Source: Phylloscopus collybita
Taxonomy: Eukaryota; Chordata; Aves; Passeriformes; Phylloscopidae
Direction of reading: 5' to 3'
Assembly (NCBI GenBank): GCA_027886175.1
Contig: JAJNNQ010000013.1
Span: 1 to 64,000, forward strand
DNA: 64,000 bases
The position numbers and the translations under genes were made by a program. How positions within the stretch are numbered: position 1 is the first letter of the stretch; the number at the start of each line of letters is the position of its first letter. Shown piece after piece: positions 1-10,900 of the stretch. Below the pieces are notes generated by a model. The model was not told the DNA's origin. It was given only the letters and a program-made list of their open reading frames with translations, and ran no database searches.

Positions 1-281
1 TATGGTTTTCGCCTGCTTCTGTCATTTTTTATTTTTTTTTTTTTCCATTTCACTTCTGAGACATCTTCTCCTATCTCTTGTTTTGCATGGCTTCCCTGAT
101 TCCAGGATTTAAATTGGAGTCATTTTTGGTAAGTCTTGGCCTTTTTCAGTGGCCCTCATTTCATCTCAGTCTCTTTGGTGGCAATCACTCCATTTCCAAA
201 TTTTCTCGGTTTTTTTTCGCTTGCGCTGTTTTGGGTCATATCTCCTTTCCAGAGGGGTTGTTAGACTTTGTTCTCTGATTT

Positions 282-343
282 CAAGATTTCGTTCCCTTTC
301 CGGAAAGGATGACTTTCCTTTCCGGAAAGGGAACGAAATCTTG
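282..343. repeat. First hairpin in the window, class G with one loop-side change
   Basis: The arms are at 282-310 and 315-343. Position 310 is T where every other class G copy I checked has A, so the closing pair next to the GACT loop is lost (T310 opposite T315). The rest of the stem pairs perfectly. The matching copy in the duplicated block near 21.3 kb has the normal A. Confidence 0.85.
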
Positions 344-449
344 CGATTTTAATGAGCATTAATTGGGCAAGCTTCCGTCCATTTCCCTGCACTTCTGGCC
401 ACCCCATTCACTTTTATGGTTTTCGCTTGCTTCTGTCATTTTTCCATGG

Positions 450-467
450 TTTTTTTTTCCATTTCAG
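450..467 (+). other. Strong 3' splice-site-like tract in CAGTTC units (representative copy)
   Basis: A subset of units read CCATTTCAGTTC instead of CCATTTCACTTC after the poly-T tract. This places CAG (465-467) directly after about 15 pyrimidines and one A, close to the ideal vertebrate or plant acceptor form. Further CAG triplets follow pyrimidines in the same unit, after CTTTTT and within CATCTCAG. Whether it is used depends on + strand transcription, which the sequence cannot show. Confidence 0.3.
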
Positions 468-1725
468 TTCTGAGACATCTTCTCCTATCTCTTGTTTTGC
501 ATGGCTTCCCTGATTCCAGGGTTTAAATTGGAGTCATTTTTGGTAAGTCTTGGCCTTTTTCAGTGGCCCTCATTTCATCTCAGTCTCTTTGGTGGTAATC
601 ACTCCATTTCCAAATTTTCTCGGTTTTTTTCGCTTGCGCTGTTTTGGGTCATATCTCCTTTCCAGAGGGGTTGTTAGACTTTGTTCTCTGATTTCAAGAT
701 TTCGTTCCCTTTCCTGAAAGGAAGACTTTCCTTTCAGGAAAGGGAACGAAATCTTGCGATTTTAATGAGCATTAATTGGGCAAGCTTCCGTCCATTTCCC
801 TGCACTTCTGGCCACCCCATTCACTTTTATGGTTTTCGCTTGCTTTTGTCATTTTTGATTTTTTTTTTTTTCCATTTCACTTCTGAGACATCTTCTCCTA
901 TCTCTTGTTTTGCATGGCTTCCCTGATTCCAGGATTTAAATTGGAGTCATTTTTGGTAAGTCTTGGCCTTTTTCAGTGGCCCTCATTTCATCTCAGTCTC
1001 TTTGGTGGCAATCACTCCATTTGCAAATTTTCTCGGTTTTTTTCGCTTGCGCTGTTTTGGGTCATATCTCCTTTCCAGAGGGGTTGTTAGACTTTGTTCT
1101 CTGATTTCAAGATTTCGTTCCCTTTCCTGAAAGGAAGACTTTCCTGAAAGGGAACGAAATCTTGCGATTTTAATGAGCATTAATTGGGCAAGCTTCCGTC
1201 CATTTCCCTGCACTTCTGGCCACCCCATTCACTTTTATGGTTTTCGCTTGCTTTTGTCATTTTTCCATGTTTTTTTTTTCCATTTCACTTCTGAGACATC
1301 TTCTCCTATCTCTTGTTTTGCATGGCTTCCCTGATTCCAGGATTTAAATTGGAGTCATTTTTGGTAAGTCTTGGCCTTTTTCAGTGGCCCTCATTTCATC
1401 TCAGTCTCTTTGGTGGCAATCACTCCATTTCCAAATTTTCTCGGTTTTTTTCGCTTGCGCTGTTTTGGGTCATATCTCCTTTCCAGAGGGGTTGTTAGAC
1501 TTTGTTCTCTGATTTCAAGATTTCGTTCCCTTTCCTGAAAGGAAGACTTTCCTTTCAGGAAAGGGAACGAAATCTTGCGATTTTAATGAGCATTAATTGG
1601 GCAAGCTTCCGTCCATTTCCCTGCACTTCTGGCCACCCCATTCACTTTTATGGTTTTCGCTTGCTTTTGTCATTTTTGATTTTTTTTTTTTTCCATTTCA
1701 CTTCTGAGACATCTTCTCCTATCTC

Positions 1726-2967
1726 TTGTTTTGCATGGCTTCCCTCATTCCAGGATTTAAATTGGAGTCATTTTTGGTAAGTCTTGGCCTTTTTCAGTGG
1801 CCCTCATTTCATCTCAGTCTCTTTGGTGGCAATCACTCCATTTCCAAATTTTCTCGGTTTTTTCTCGCTTGCGCTGTTTTGGGTCATATCTCCTTTCCAG
1901 AGGGGTTGTTAGACTTTGTTCTCTGATTTCAAGATTTCGTTCCCTTTCCGGAAAGGAAGACTTTCCTTTCCGGAAAGGGAAAGAAATCTTGCGATTTTAA
2001 TGAGCATTAATTGGGCAAGCTTCCGTCCATTTCCCTGCACTTCTGGCCACCCCATTCACTTTTATGGTTTTCGCCTGCTTCTGTCATTTTTTATTTTTTT
2101 TTTTTTCCATTTCACTTCGGAGACATCTTCTCCTATCTCTTGTTTTGCATGGCTTCCCTGATTCCAGGGTTTAAATTGGAGTCATTTTTGGTAAGGTCTT
2201 GGCCTTTTTCAGTGGCCCTCATTTCATCTCAGTCTCTTTGGTGGTAATCACTCCATTTCCAAATTTTCTCGGTTTTTTTCGCTTGCGCTGTTTTGGGTCA
2301 TATCTCCTTTCCAGAGGGGTTGTTAGACTTTGTTCTCTGATTTCAAGATTTCGTTCCCTTTCCTGAAAGGAAGACTTTCCTTTCAGGAAAGGGAACGAAA
2401 TCTTGCGATTTTAATGAGCATTAATTGGGCAAGCTTCCGTCCATTTCCCTGCACTTCTGGCCACCCCATTCACTTTTATGGTTTTTGCTTGCTTCTGTCA
2501 TTTTTCCATGGGTTTTTTTTCCATTTCAGTTCTGAGACATCTTCTCCTATCTCTTGTTTTGCATGGCTTCCCTGATTCCAGGATTTAAATTGGAGTCATT
2601 TTTGGTAAGTCTTGGCCTTTTTCAGTGGCCCTCATTTCATCTCAGTCTCTTTGGTGGCAATCACTCCATTTCCAAATTTTCTCGGTTTTTTTCGCTTGCG
2701 CTGTTTTGGGGTCATATCTCCTTTCCAGAGGGGTTGTTAGACTTTGTTCTCTGATTTCAAGATTTCGTTCCCTTTCCTGAAAGGAAGACTTTCCTTTCAG
2801 GAAAGGGAACGAAATCTTGCGATTTTAATGAGCATTAATTGGGCAAGCTTCCGTCCATTTCCCTGCACTTCTGGCCACCCCATTCACTTTTATGGTTTTC
2901 GCTTGCTTTTGTCATTTTTCCATGGTTTTTTTTTCCATTTCACTTCTGAGACATCTTCTCCTATCTC
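1726..2967 (+). repeat. 3-unit module, copy 1
   Basis: The module is defined by three successive units. The first has GGGAAAGAAATC in the right hairpin arm. The second has GGGTTT and GTAATC. The stretch leading into the third has GGTTTTTGCTTGC instead of GGTTTTCGCTTGC. This copy has a G/G hairpin core, TTTTTTCTCGC in the T7 region, and CACTTCGG before the second unit. Confidence 0.85.
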
Positions 2968-5900
2968 TTGTTTTGCATGGCTTCCCTCATTCCAGGATTT
3001 AAATTGGAGTCATTTTTGGTAAGTCTTGGCCTTTTTCAGTGGCCCTCATTTCATCTCAGTCTCTTTGGTGGCAATCACTCCATTTCCAAATTTTCTCGGT
3101 TTTTTCTCGCTTGCGCTGTTTTGGGTCATATCTCCTTTCCAGAGGGGTTGTTAGACTTTGTTCTCTGATTTCAAGATTTCGTTCCCTTTCCGGAAAGGAA
3201 GACTTTCCTTTCCGGAAAGGGAAAGAAATCTTGCGATTTTAATGAGCATTAATTGGGCAAGCTTCCGTCCATTTCCCTGCACTTCTGGCCACCCATTCAC
3301 TTTTATGGTTTTCGCCTGCTTCTGTCATTTTTTATTTTTTTTTTTTTCCATTTCACTTCTGAGACATCTTCTCCTATCTCTTGTTTTGCATGGCTTCCCT
3401 GATTCCAGGGTTTAAATTGGAGTCATTTTTGGTAAGTCTTGGCCTTTTTCAGTGGCCCTCATTTCATCTCAGTCTCTTTGGTGGTAATCACTCCATTTCC
3501 AAATTTTCTCGGTTTTTTTTCGCTTGCGCTGTTTTGGGTCATATCTCCTTTCCAGAGGGGTTGTTAGACTTTGTTCTCTGATTTCAAGATTTCGTTCCCT
3601 TTCCTGAAAGGAAGACTTTCCTTTCAGGAAAGGGAACGAAATCTTGCGATTTTAATGAGCATTAATTGGGCAAGCTTCCGTCCATTTTCCCTGCACTTCT
3701 GGCCACCCCATTCACTTTTATGGTTTTTGCTTGCTTCTGTCATTTTTCCATGGTTTTTTTCCATTTCAGTTCTGAGACATCTTCTCCTATCTCTTGTTTT
3801 GCATGGCTTCCCTGATTCCAGGATTTAAATTGGAGTCATTTTTGGTAAGTCTTGGCCTTTTTCAGTGGCCCTCATTTCATCTCAGTCTCTTTGGTGGCAA
3901 TCACTCCATTTCCAAATTTTCTCGGTTTTTTTTCGCTTGCGCTGTTTTGGGTCATATCTCCTTTCCAGAGGGGTTGTTAGACTTTGTTCTCTGATTTCAA
4001 GATTTCGTTCCCTTTCCTGAAAGGAAGACTTTCCTTTCAGGAAAGGGAACGAAATCTTGCGATTTTAATGAGCATTAATTGGGCAAGCTTCCGTCCATTT
4101 CCCTGCACTTCTGGCCACCCCCATTCACTTTTATGGTTTTCGCTTGCTTTTGTCATTTTTTATTTTTTTTTTTTCCATTTCACTTTCTGAGATATCTTCT
4201 CCTATCTCTTGTTTTGCATGGCTTCCCTCATTCCAGGATTTAAATTGGAGTCATTTTTGGTAAGTCTTGGCCTTTTTCAGTGGCCCTCATTTCATCTCAG
4301 TCTCTTTGGTGGCAATCACTCCATTTGCAAATTTTCTCGGTTTTTTTTCGCTTGCGCTGTTTTGGGTCATATCTCCTTTCCAGAGGGGTTGTTAGACTTT
4401 GTTCTCTGATTTCAAGATTTCGTTCCCTTTCCTGAAAGGAAGACTTTCCTTTCAGGAAAGGGAACGAAATCTTGCGATTTTAATGAGCATTAATTGGGCA
4501 AGCTTCCGTCCATTTCCCTGCACTTCTGGCCACCCCATTCACTTTTATGGTTTTCGCTTGCTTTTGTCATTTTTTATTTTTTTTTTTTCCATTTCACTTC
4601 TGAGATATCTTCTCCTATCTCTTGTTTTGCATGGCTTCCCTCATTCCAGGATTTAAATTGGAGTCATTTTTGGTAAGTCTTGGCCCTTTTTCAGTGGCCT
4701 CATTTCATCTCAGTCTCTTTGGTGGCAATCACTCCATTTCCAAATTTTCTCGGTTTTTTTCGCTTGCGCTGTTTTGGGTCATATCTCCTTTCCAGAGGGG
4801 TGTTAGACTTTGTTCTCTGATTTCAAGATTTCGTTCCCTTTCCTGAAAGGAAGACTTTCCTTTCAGGAAAGGGAACGAAATCTTGCGATTTTAATGAGCA
4901 TTAATTGGGCAAGCTTCCGTCCATTTCCCTGCACTTCTGGCCACCCCATTCACTTTTATGGTTTTCGCCTGCTTCTGTCATTTTTTATTTTTTTTTTTTT
5001 CCATTTCACTTCTGAGACATCTTCTCCTATCTCTTGTTTTGCATGGCTTCCCTGATTCCAGGATTTAAATTGGAGTCATTTTTGGTAAGTCTTGGCCTTT
5101 TTCAGTGGCCCTCATTTCATCTCAGTCTCTTTGGTGGCAATCACTCCATTTCCAAATTTTCTCGGTTTTTTTTCGCTTGCGCTGTTTTGGGTCATATCTC
5201 CTTTCCAGAGGGGTTGTTAGACTTTGTTCTCTGATTTCAAGATTTCGTTCCCTTTCCGGAAAGGAAGACTTTCCTTTCCGGAAAGGGAACGAAATCTTGC
5301 GATTTTAATGAGCATTAATTGGGCAAGCTTCCGTCCATTTCCCTGCACTTCTGGCCACCCCATTCACTTTTATGGTTTTCGCTTGCTTCTGTCATTTTTC
5401 CATGGTTTTTTTTTCCATTACAGTTCTGAGACATCTTCTCCTATCTCTTGTTTTGCATGGCTTCCCTGATTCCAGGTTTAAATTGGAGTCATTTTTGGTA
5501 AGTCTTGGCCTTTTTCAGTGGCCCTCATTTCATCTCAGTCTCTTTGGTGGCAATCACTCCATTTCCAAATTTTCTCGGTTTTTTTTCGCTTGGCGCTGTT
5601 TTGGGTCATATCTCCTTTCCAGAGGGGTTGTTAGACTTTGTTCTCTGATTTCAAGATTTCGTTCCCTTTCCTGAAAGGAAGACTTTCCTTTCAGGAAAGG
5701 GAACGAAATCTTGCGATTTTAATGAGCATTAATTGGGCAAGCTTCCGTCCATTTCCCTGCACTTCTGGCCACCCCATTCACTTTTATGGTTTTCGCTTGC
5801 TTTTGTCATTTTTGATTTTTTTTTTTTTCCATTTCACTTCTGAGACATCTTCTCCTATCTCTTGTTTTGCATGGCTTCCCTGATTCCAGGATTTAAATTG

Positions 5901-7006
5901 GAGTCATTTTTGGTAAGTCTTGCCTTTTTCAGTGGCCCTCATTTCATCTCAGTCTCTTTGGTGGCAATCACTCCATTTGCAAATTTTCTCGGTTTTTTTT
6001 CGCTTGCGCTGTTTTGGGTCATATCTCCTTTCCAGAGGGGTTGTTAGACTTTGTTCTCTGATTTCAAGATTTCGTTCCCTTTCCTGAAAGGAAGACTTTC
6101 CTGAAAGGGAACGAAATCTGCGATTTTAATGAGCATTAATTGGGCAAGCTTCCGTCCATTTCCCTGCACTTCTGGCCACCCCATTCACTTTTATGGTTTT
6201 CGCTTGCTTTTGTCATTTTTTCCATGTTTTTTTTTTCCATTTCACTTCTGAGACATCTTCTCCTATCTCTTGTTTTGCATGGCTTCCCTGATTCCAGGAT
6301 TTAAATTGGAGTCATTTTTGGTAAGTCTTGGCCTTTTTCAGTGGCCCTCATTTCATCTCAGTCTCTTTGGTGGCAATCACTCCATTTCCAAATTTTCTCG
6401 GTTTTTTTCGCTTGCGCTGTTTTGGGTCATATCTCCTTTCCAGAGGGGTTGTTAGACTTTGTTCTCTGATTTCAAGATTTCGTTCCCTTTCCTGAAAGGA
6501 AGACTTTCCTTTCAGGAAAGGGAACGAAATCTTGCGATTTTAATGAGCATTAATTGGGCAAGCTTCCGTCCATTTCCCTGCACTTCTGGCCACCCCATTC
6601 ACTTTATGGTTTTCGCTTGCTTTTGTCATTTTTGATTTTTTTTTTTTCCATTTCACTTCTGAGACATCTTCCTCCTATCTCTTGTTTTGCATGGCTTCCC
6701 TCATTCCAGGATTTAAATTGAGTCATTTTTGGTAAGTCTTGGCCTTTTTCAGTGGCCCTCATTTCATCTCAGTCTCTTTGGTGGCAATCACTCCATTTCC
6801 AAATTTTCTCGGTTTTTTCTCGCTTGCGCTGTTTTGGGTCATATCTCCTTTCCAGAGGGGTTGTTAGACTTTGTTCTCTGATTTCAAGATTTCGTTCCCT
6901 TTCCGGAAAGGAAGACTTTCCTTTCCGGAAAGGGAAAGAAATCTTGCGATTTTAATGAGCATTAATTGGGCAAGCTTCCGTCCATTTCCCTGCACTTCTG
7001 GCCACC
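2195..7006. other. Indel-rich patch, probable low consensus quality
   Basis: At least 18 single-base indels fall here: extra bases near 2195, 2711, 3687, 4121, 4185, 4685, 5592, 6220, 6671 and 7006, and missing bases near 3292, 4699, 4801, 5476, 5922, 6119, 6604 and 6721. The duplicate block at 23.2-28.0 kb has none of them, although it shares the rare substitutions. Several T7 tracts in this patch also read T8. From 7.1 kb to the end every unit length is explained without such indels. The sharp limits and indel-only character suggest sequencing error rather than mutation. Confidence 0.8.
2968..4208 (+). repeat. 3-unit module, copy 2
   Basis: It directly follows copy 1 and has the same marker order with a G/G hairpin. 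Several single-base indels here (near 3292, 3687 and 4121) are absent from its duplicate at 23996 and are probably consensus errors. Confidence 0.83.
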
Positions 7007-7919
7007 CCCATTCACTTTTATGGTTTTCGCCTGCTTCTGTCATTTTTTATTTTTTTTTTTTCCATTTCACTTCTGAGACATCTTCTCCTATCTCTTGTTT
7101 TGCATGGCTTCCCTGATTCCAGGGTTTAAATTGGAGTCATTTTTGGTAAGTCTTGGCCTTTTTCAGTGGCCCTCATTTCATCTCAGTCTCTTTGGTGGTA
7201 ATCACTCCATTTCCAAATTTTCTCGGTTTTTTTCGCTTGCGCTGTTTTGGGTCATATCTCCTTTCCAGAGGGGTTGTTAGACTTTGTTCTCTGATTTCAA
7301 GATTTCGTTCCCTTTCCTGAAAGGAAGACTTTCCTTTCAGGAAAGGGAACGAAATCTTGCGATTTTAATGAGCATTAATTGGGCAAGCTTCCGTCCATTT
7401 CCCTGCACTTCTGGCCACCCCATTCACTTTTATGGTTTTTGCTTGCTTCTGTCATTTTTCCATGGGTTTTTTTTCCATTTCAGTTCTGAGACATCTTCTC
7501 CTATCTCTTGTTTTGCATGGCTTCCCTGATTCCAGGATTTAAATTGGAGTCATTTTTGGTAAGTCTTGGCCTTTTTCAGTGGCCCTCATTTCATCTCAGT
7601 CTCTTTGGTGGCAATCACTCCATTTCCAAATTTTCTCGGTTTTTTTCGCTTGCGCTGTTTTGGGTCATATCTCCTTTCCAGAGGGGTTGTTAGACTTTGT
7701 TCTCTGATTTCAAGATTTCGTTCCCTTTCCTGAAAGGAAGACTTTCCTTTCAGGAAAGGGAACGAAATCTTGCGATTTTAATGAGCATTAATTGGGCAAG
7801 CTTCCGTCCATTTCCCTGCACTTCTGGCCACCCCATTCACTTTTATGGTTTTCGCTTGCTTTTGTCATTTTTTATTTTTTTTTTTTCCATTTCACTTCTG
7901 AGATATCTTCTCCTATCTC
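6682..7919 (+). repeat. 3-unit module, copy 3
   Basis: It has the GGGAAAGAAATC, GGGTTT/GTAATC and GGTTTTTGC marker order with a G/G hairpin. It is the 12-unit-spaced counterpart of the copy at 1726. Confidence 0.83.
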
Positions 7920-10900
7920 TTGTTTTGCATGGCTTCCCTCATTCCAGGATTTAAATTGGAGTCATTTTTGGTAAGTCTTGGCCTTTTTCAGTGGCCCTCA
8001 TTTCATCTCAGTCTCTTTGGTGGCAATCACTCCATTTGCAAATTTTCTCGGTTTTTTTCGCTTGCGCTGTTTTGGGTCATATCTCCTTTCCAGTGGGGTT
8101 GTTAGACTTTGTTCTCTGATTTCAAGATTTCGTTCCCTTTCCTGAAAGGAAGACTTTCCTTTCAGGAAAGGGAACGAAATCTTGCGATTTTAATGAGCAT
8201 TAATTGGGCAAGCTTCCGTCCATTTCCCTGCACTTCTGGCCACCCCATTCACTTTTATGGTTTTCGCTTGCTTTTGTCATTTTTGATTTTTTTTTTTTTC
8301 CATTTCACTTCTGAGACATCTTCTCCTATCTCTTGTTTTGCATGGCTTCCCTGATTCCAGGATTTAAATTGGAGTCATTTTTGGTAAGTCTTGGCCTTTT
8401 TCAGTGGCCCTCATTTCATCTCAGTCTCTTTGGTGGCAATCACTCCATTTCCAAATTTTCTCGGTTTTTTTTCGCTTGCGCTGTTTTGGGTCATATCTCC
8501 TTTCCAGAGGGGTTGTTAGACTTTGTTCTCTGATTTCAAGATTTCGTTCCCTTTCCTGAAAGGAAGACTTTCCTGAAAGGGAACGAAATCTTGCGATTTT
8601 AATGAGCATTAATTGGGCAAGCTTCCGTCCATTTCCCTGCACTTCTGGCCACCCCATTCACTTTTATGGTTTTCGCTTGCTTTTGTCATTTTTCCATGTT
8701 TTTTTTTTCCATTTCACTTCTGAGACATCTTCTCCTATCTCTTGTTTTGCATGGCTTCCCTGATTCCAGGATTTAAATTGGAGTCATTTTTTGTAAGTCT
8801 TGGCCTTTTTCAGTGGCCCTCATTTCATCTCAGTCTTTTTGGTGGCAATCACTCCATTTCCAAATTTTCTCGGTTTTTTTCGCTTGCGCTGTTTTGGGTC
8901 ATATCTCCTTTCCAGAGGGGTTGTTAGACTTTGTTCTCTGATTTCAAGATTTCGTTCCCTTTCCTGAAAGGAAGACTTTCCTTTCAGGAAAGGGAACGAA
9001 ATCTTGCGATTTTAATGAGCATTAATTGGGCAAGCTTCCGTCCATTTCCCTGCACTTCTGGCCACCCCATTCACTTTTATGGTTTTCGCTTGCTTCTCTC
9101 ATTTTTCCATGGGTTTTTTTCCATTTCACTTCTGAGACATCTTCTCCTATCTCTTGTTTTGCATGGCTTCCCTGATTCCAGGATTTAAATTGGAGTCATT
9201 TTTGGTAAGTCTTGGCCTTTTTCAGTGGCCCTCATTTCATCTCAGTCTCTTTGGTGGCAATCACTCCATTTCCAAATTTTCTCGGTTTTTTTCGCTTGCG
9301 CTGTTTTGGGTCATATCTCCTTTCCAGAGGGGTTGTTAGACTTTGTTCTCTGATTTCAAGATTTCGTTCCCTTTCCTGAAAGGAAGACTTTCCTGAAAGG
9401 GAACGAAATCTTGCGATTTTAATGAGCATTAATTGGGCAAGCTTCCGTCCATTTCCCTGCACTTCTGGCCACCCCATTCACTTTTATGGTTTTCGCTTGC
9501 TTTTGTCATTTTTCCATGGTTTTTTTTTCCATTTCACTTCTGAGACATCTTCTCCTATCTCTTGTTTTGCATGGCTTCCCTGATTCCAGGATTTAAATTG
9601 GAGTCATTTTTGGTAAGTCTTGGCCTTTTTCAGTGGCCCTCATTTCATCTCAGTCTCTTTGGTGGCAATCACTCCATTTCCAAATTTTCTCGGTTTTTTT
9701 CGCTTGCGCTGTTTTGGGTCATATCTCCTTTCCAGAGGGGTTGTTAGACTTTGTTCTCTGATTTCAAGATTTCGTTCCCTTTCCTGAAAGGAAGACTTTC
9801 CTTTCAGGAAAGGGAACGAAATCTTGCGATTTTAATGAGCATTAATTGGGCAAGCTTCCGTCCATTTCCCTGCACTTCTGGCCACCCCATTCACTTTTAT
9901 GGTTTTCGCCTGCTTCTGTCATTTTTTATTTTTTTTTTTTCCATTTCACTTCTGAGACATCTTCTCCTATCTCTTGTTTTGCATGGCTTCCCTGATTCCA
10001 GGATTTAAATTGGAGTCATTTTTGGTAAGTCTTGGCCTTTTTCAGTGGCCCTCATTTCATCTCAGTCTCTTTGGTGGCAATCACTCCATTTCCAAATTTT
10101 CTCGGTTTTTTTTCGCTTGCGCTGTTTTGGGTCATATCTCCTTTCCAGAGGGGTTGTTAGACTTTGTTCTCTGATTTCAAGATTTCGTTCCCTTTCCGGA
10201 AAGGAAGACTTTCCTTTCCGGAAAGGGAACGAAATCTTGCGATTTTAATGAGCATTAATTGGGCAAGCTTCCGTCCATTTCCCTGCACTTCTGGCCACCC
10301 CATTCACTTTTATGGTTTTCGCTTGCTTCTCTCATTTTTCCATGGTTTTTTTTTCCATTTCACTTCTGAGACATCTTCTCCTATCTCTTGTTTTGCATGG
10401 CTTCCCTGATTCCAGGGTTTAAATTGGAGTCATTTTTGGTAAGTCTTGGCCTTTTTCAGTGGCCCTCATTTCATCTCAGTCTCTTTGGTGGTAATCACTC
10501 CATTTCCAAATTTTCTCGGTTTTTTTCGCTTGCGCTGTTTTGGGTCATATCTCCTTTCCAGAGGGGTTGTTAGACTTTGTTCTCTGATTTCAAGATTTCG
10601 TTCCCTTTCCTGAAAGGAAGACTTTCCTTTCAGGAAAGGGAACGAAATCTTGCGATTTTAATGAGCATTAATTGGGCAAGCTTCCGTCCATTTCCCTGCA
10701 CTTCTGGCCACCCCATTCACTTTTATGGTTTTCGCCTGCTTTTGTCATTTTTCCATGGTTTTTTTTTTCCATTTCAGTTCGGAGACATCTTCTCCTATCT
10801 CTTGTTTTGCATGGCTTCCCTGATTCCAGGGTTTAAATTGGAGTCATTTTTGGTAAGTCTTGGCCTTTTTCAGTGGCCCTCATTTCATCTCAGTCTCTTT

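Larger units (their letters stand above)
1..8740 (+). repeat. Large duplicated block A, copy 1 (at least 21 units)
   Basis: This stretch matches 21032-29764 unit by unit at an offset of 21,031 falling to 21,024 bases. The order of hairpin classes is the same (G at units 1, 5, 8, 13, 17; S at 3, 15, 21). Rare variants are shared: CACTTCGG near 2115, CCATTACAG near 5418 and CCAGTGGGG near 8092. The left end lies outside the window. The match stops between about 8740 and 8790, where copy 1 has TTTTTTGTAAG and CAGTCTTTTTGG and copy 2 has the usual forms. Within the block, units 1-7 and 13-19 also resemble each other at a 12-unit spacing. Confidence 0.9.

Noticed and set aside
983..1228. 81-codon open frame on the - strand, recurring in about 21 units
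   Set aside because: It exists only where the 5-base hairpin deletion (class S) joins two frames. It is Lys/Arg/Glu-rich because the complement of the T-rich strand is A-rich. Its recurrence tracks the class S units, not selection on a protein.
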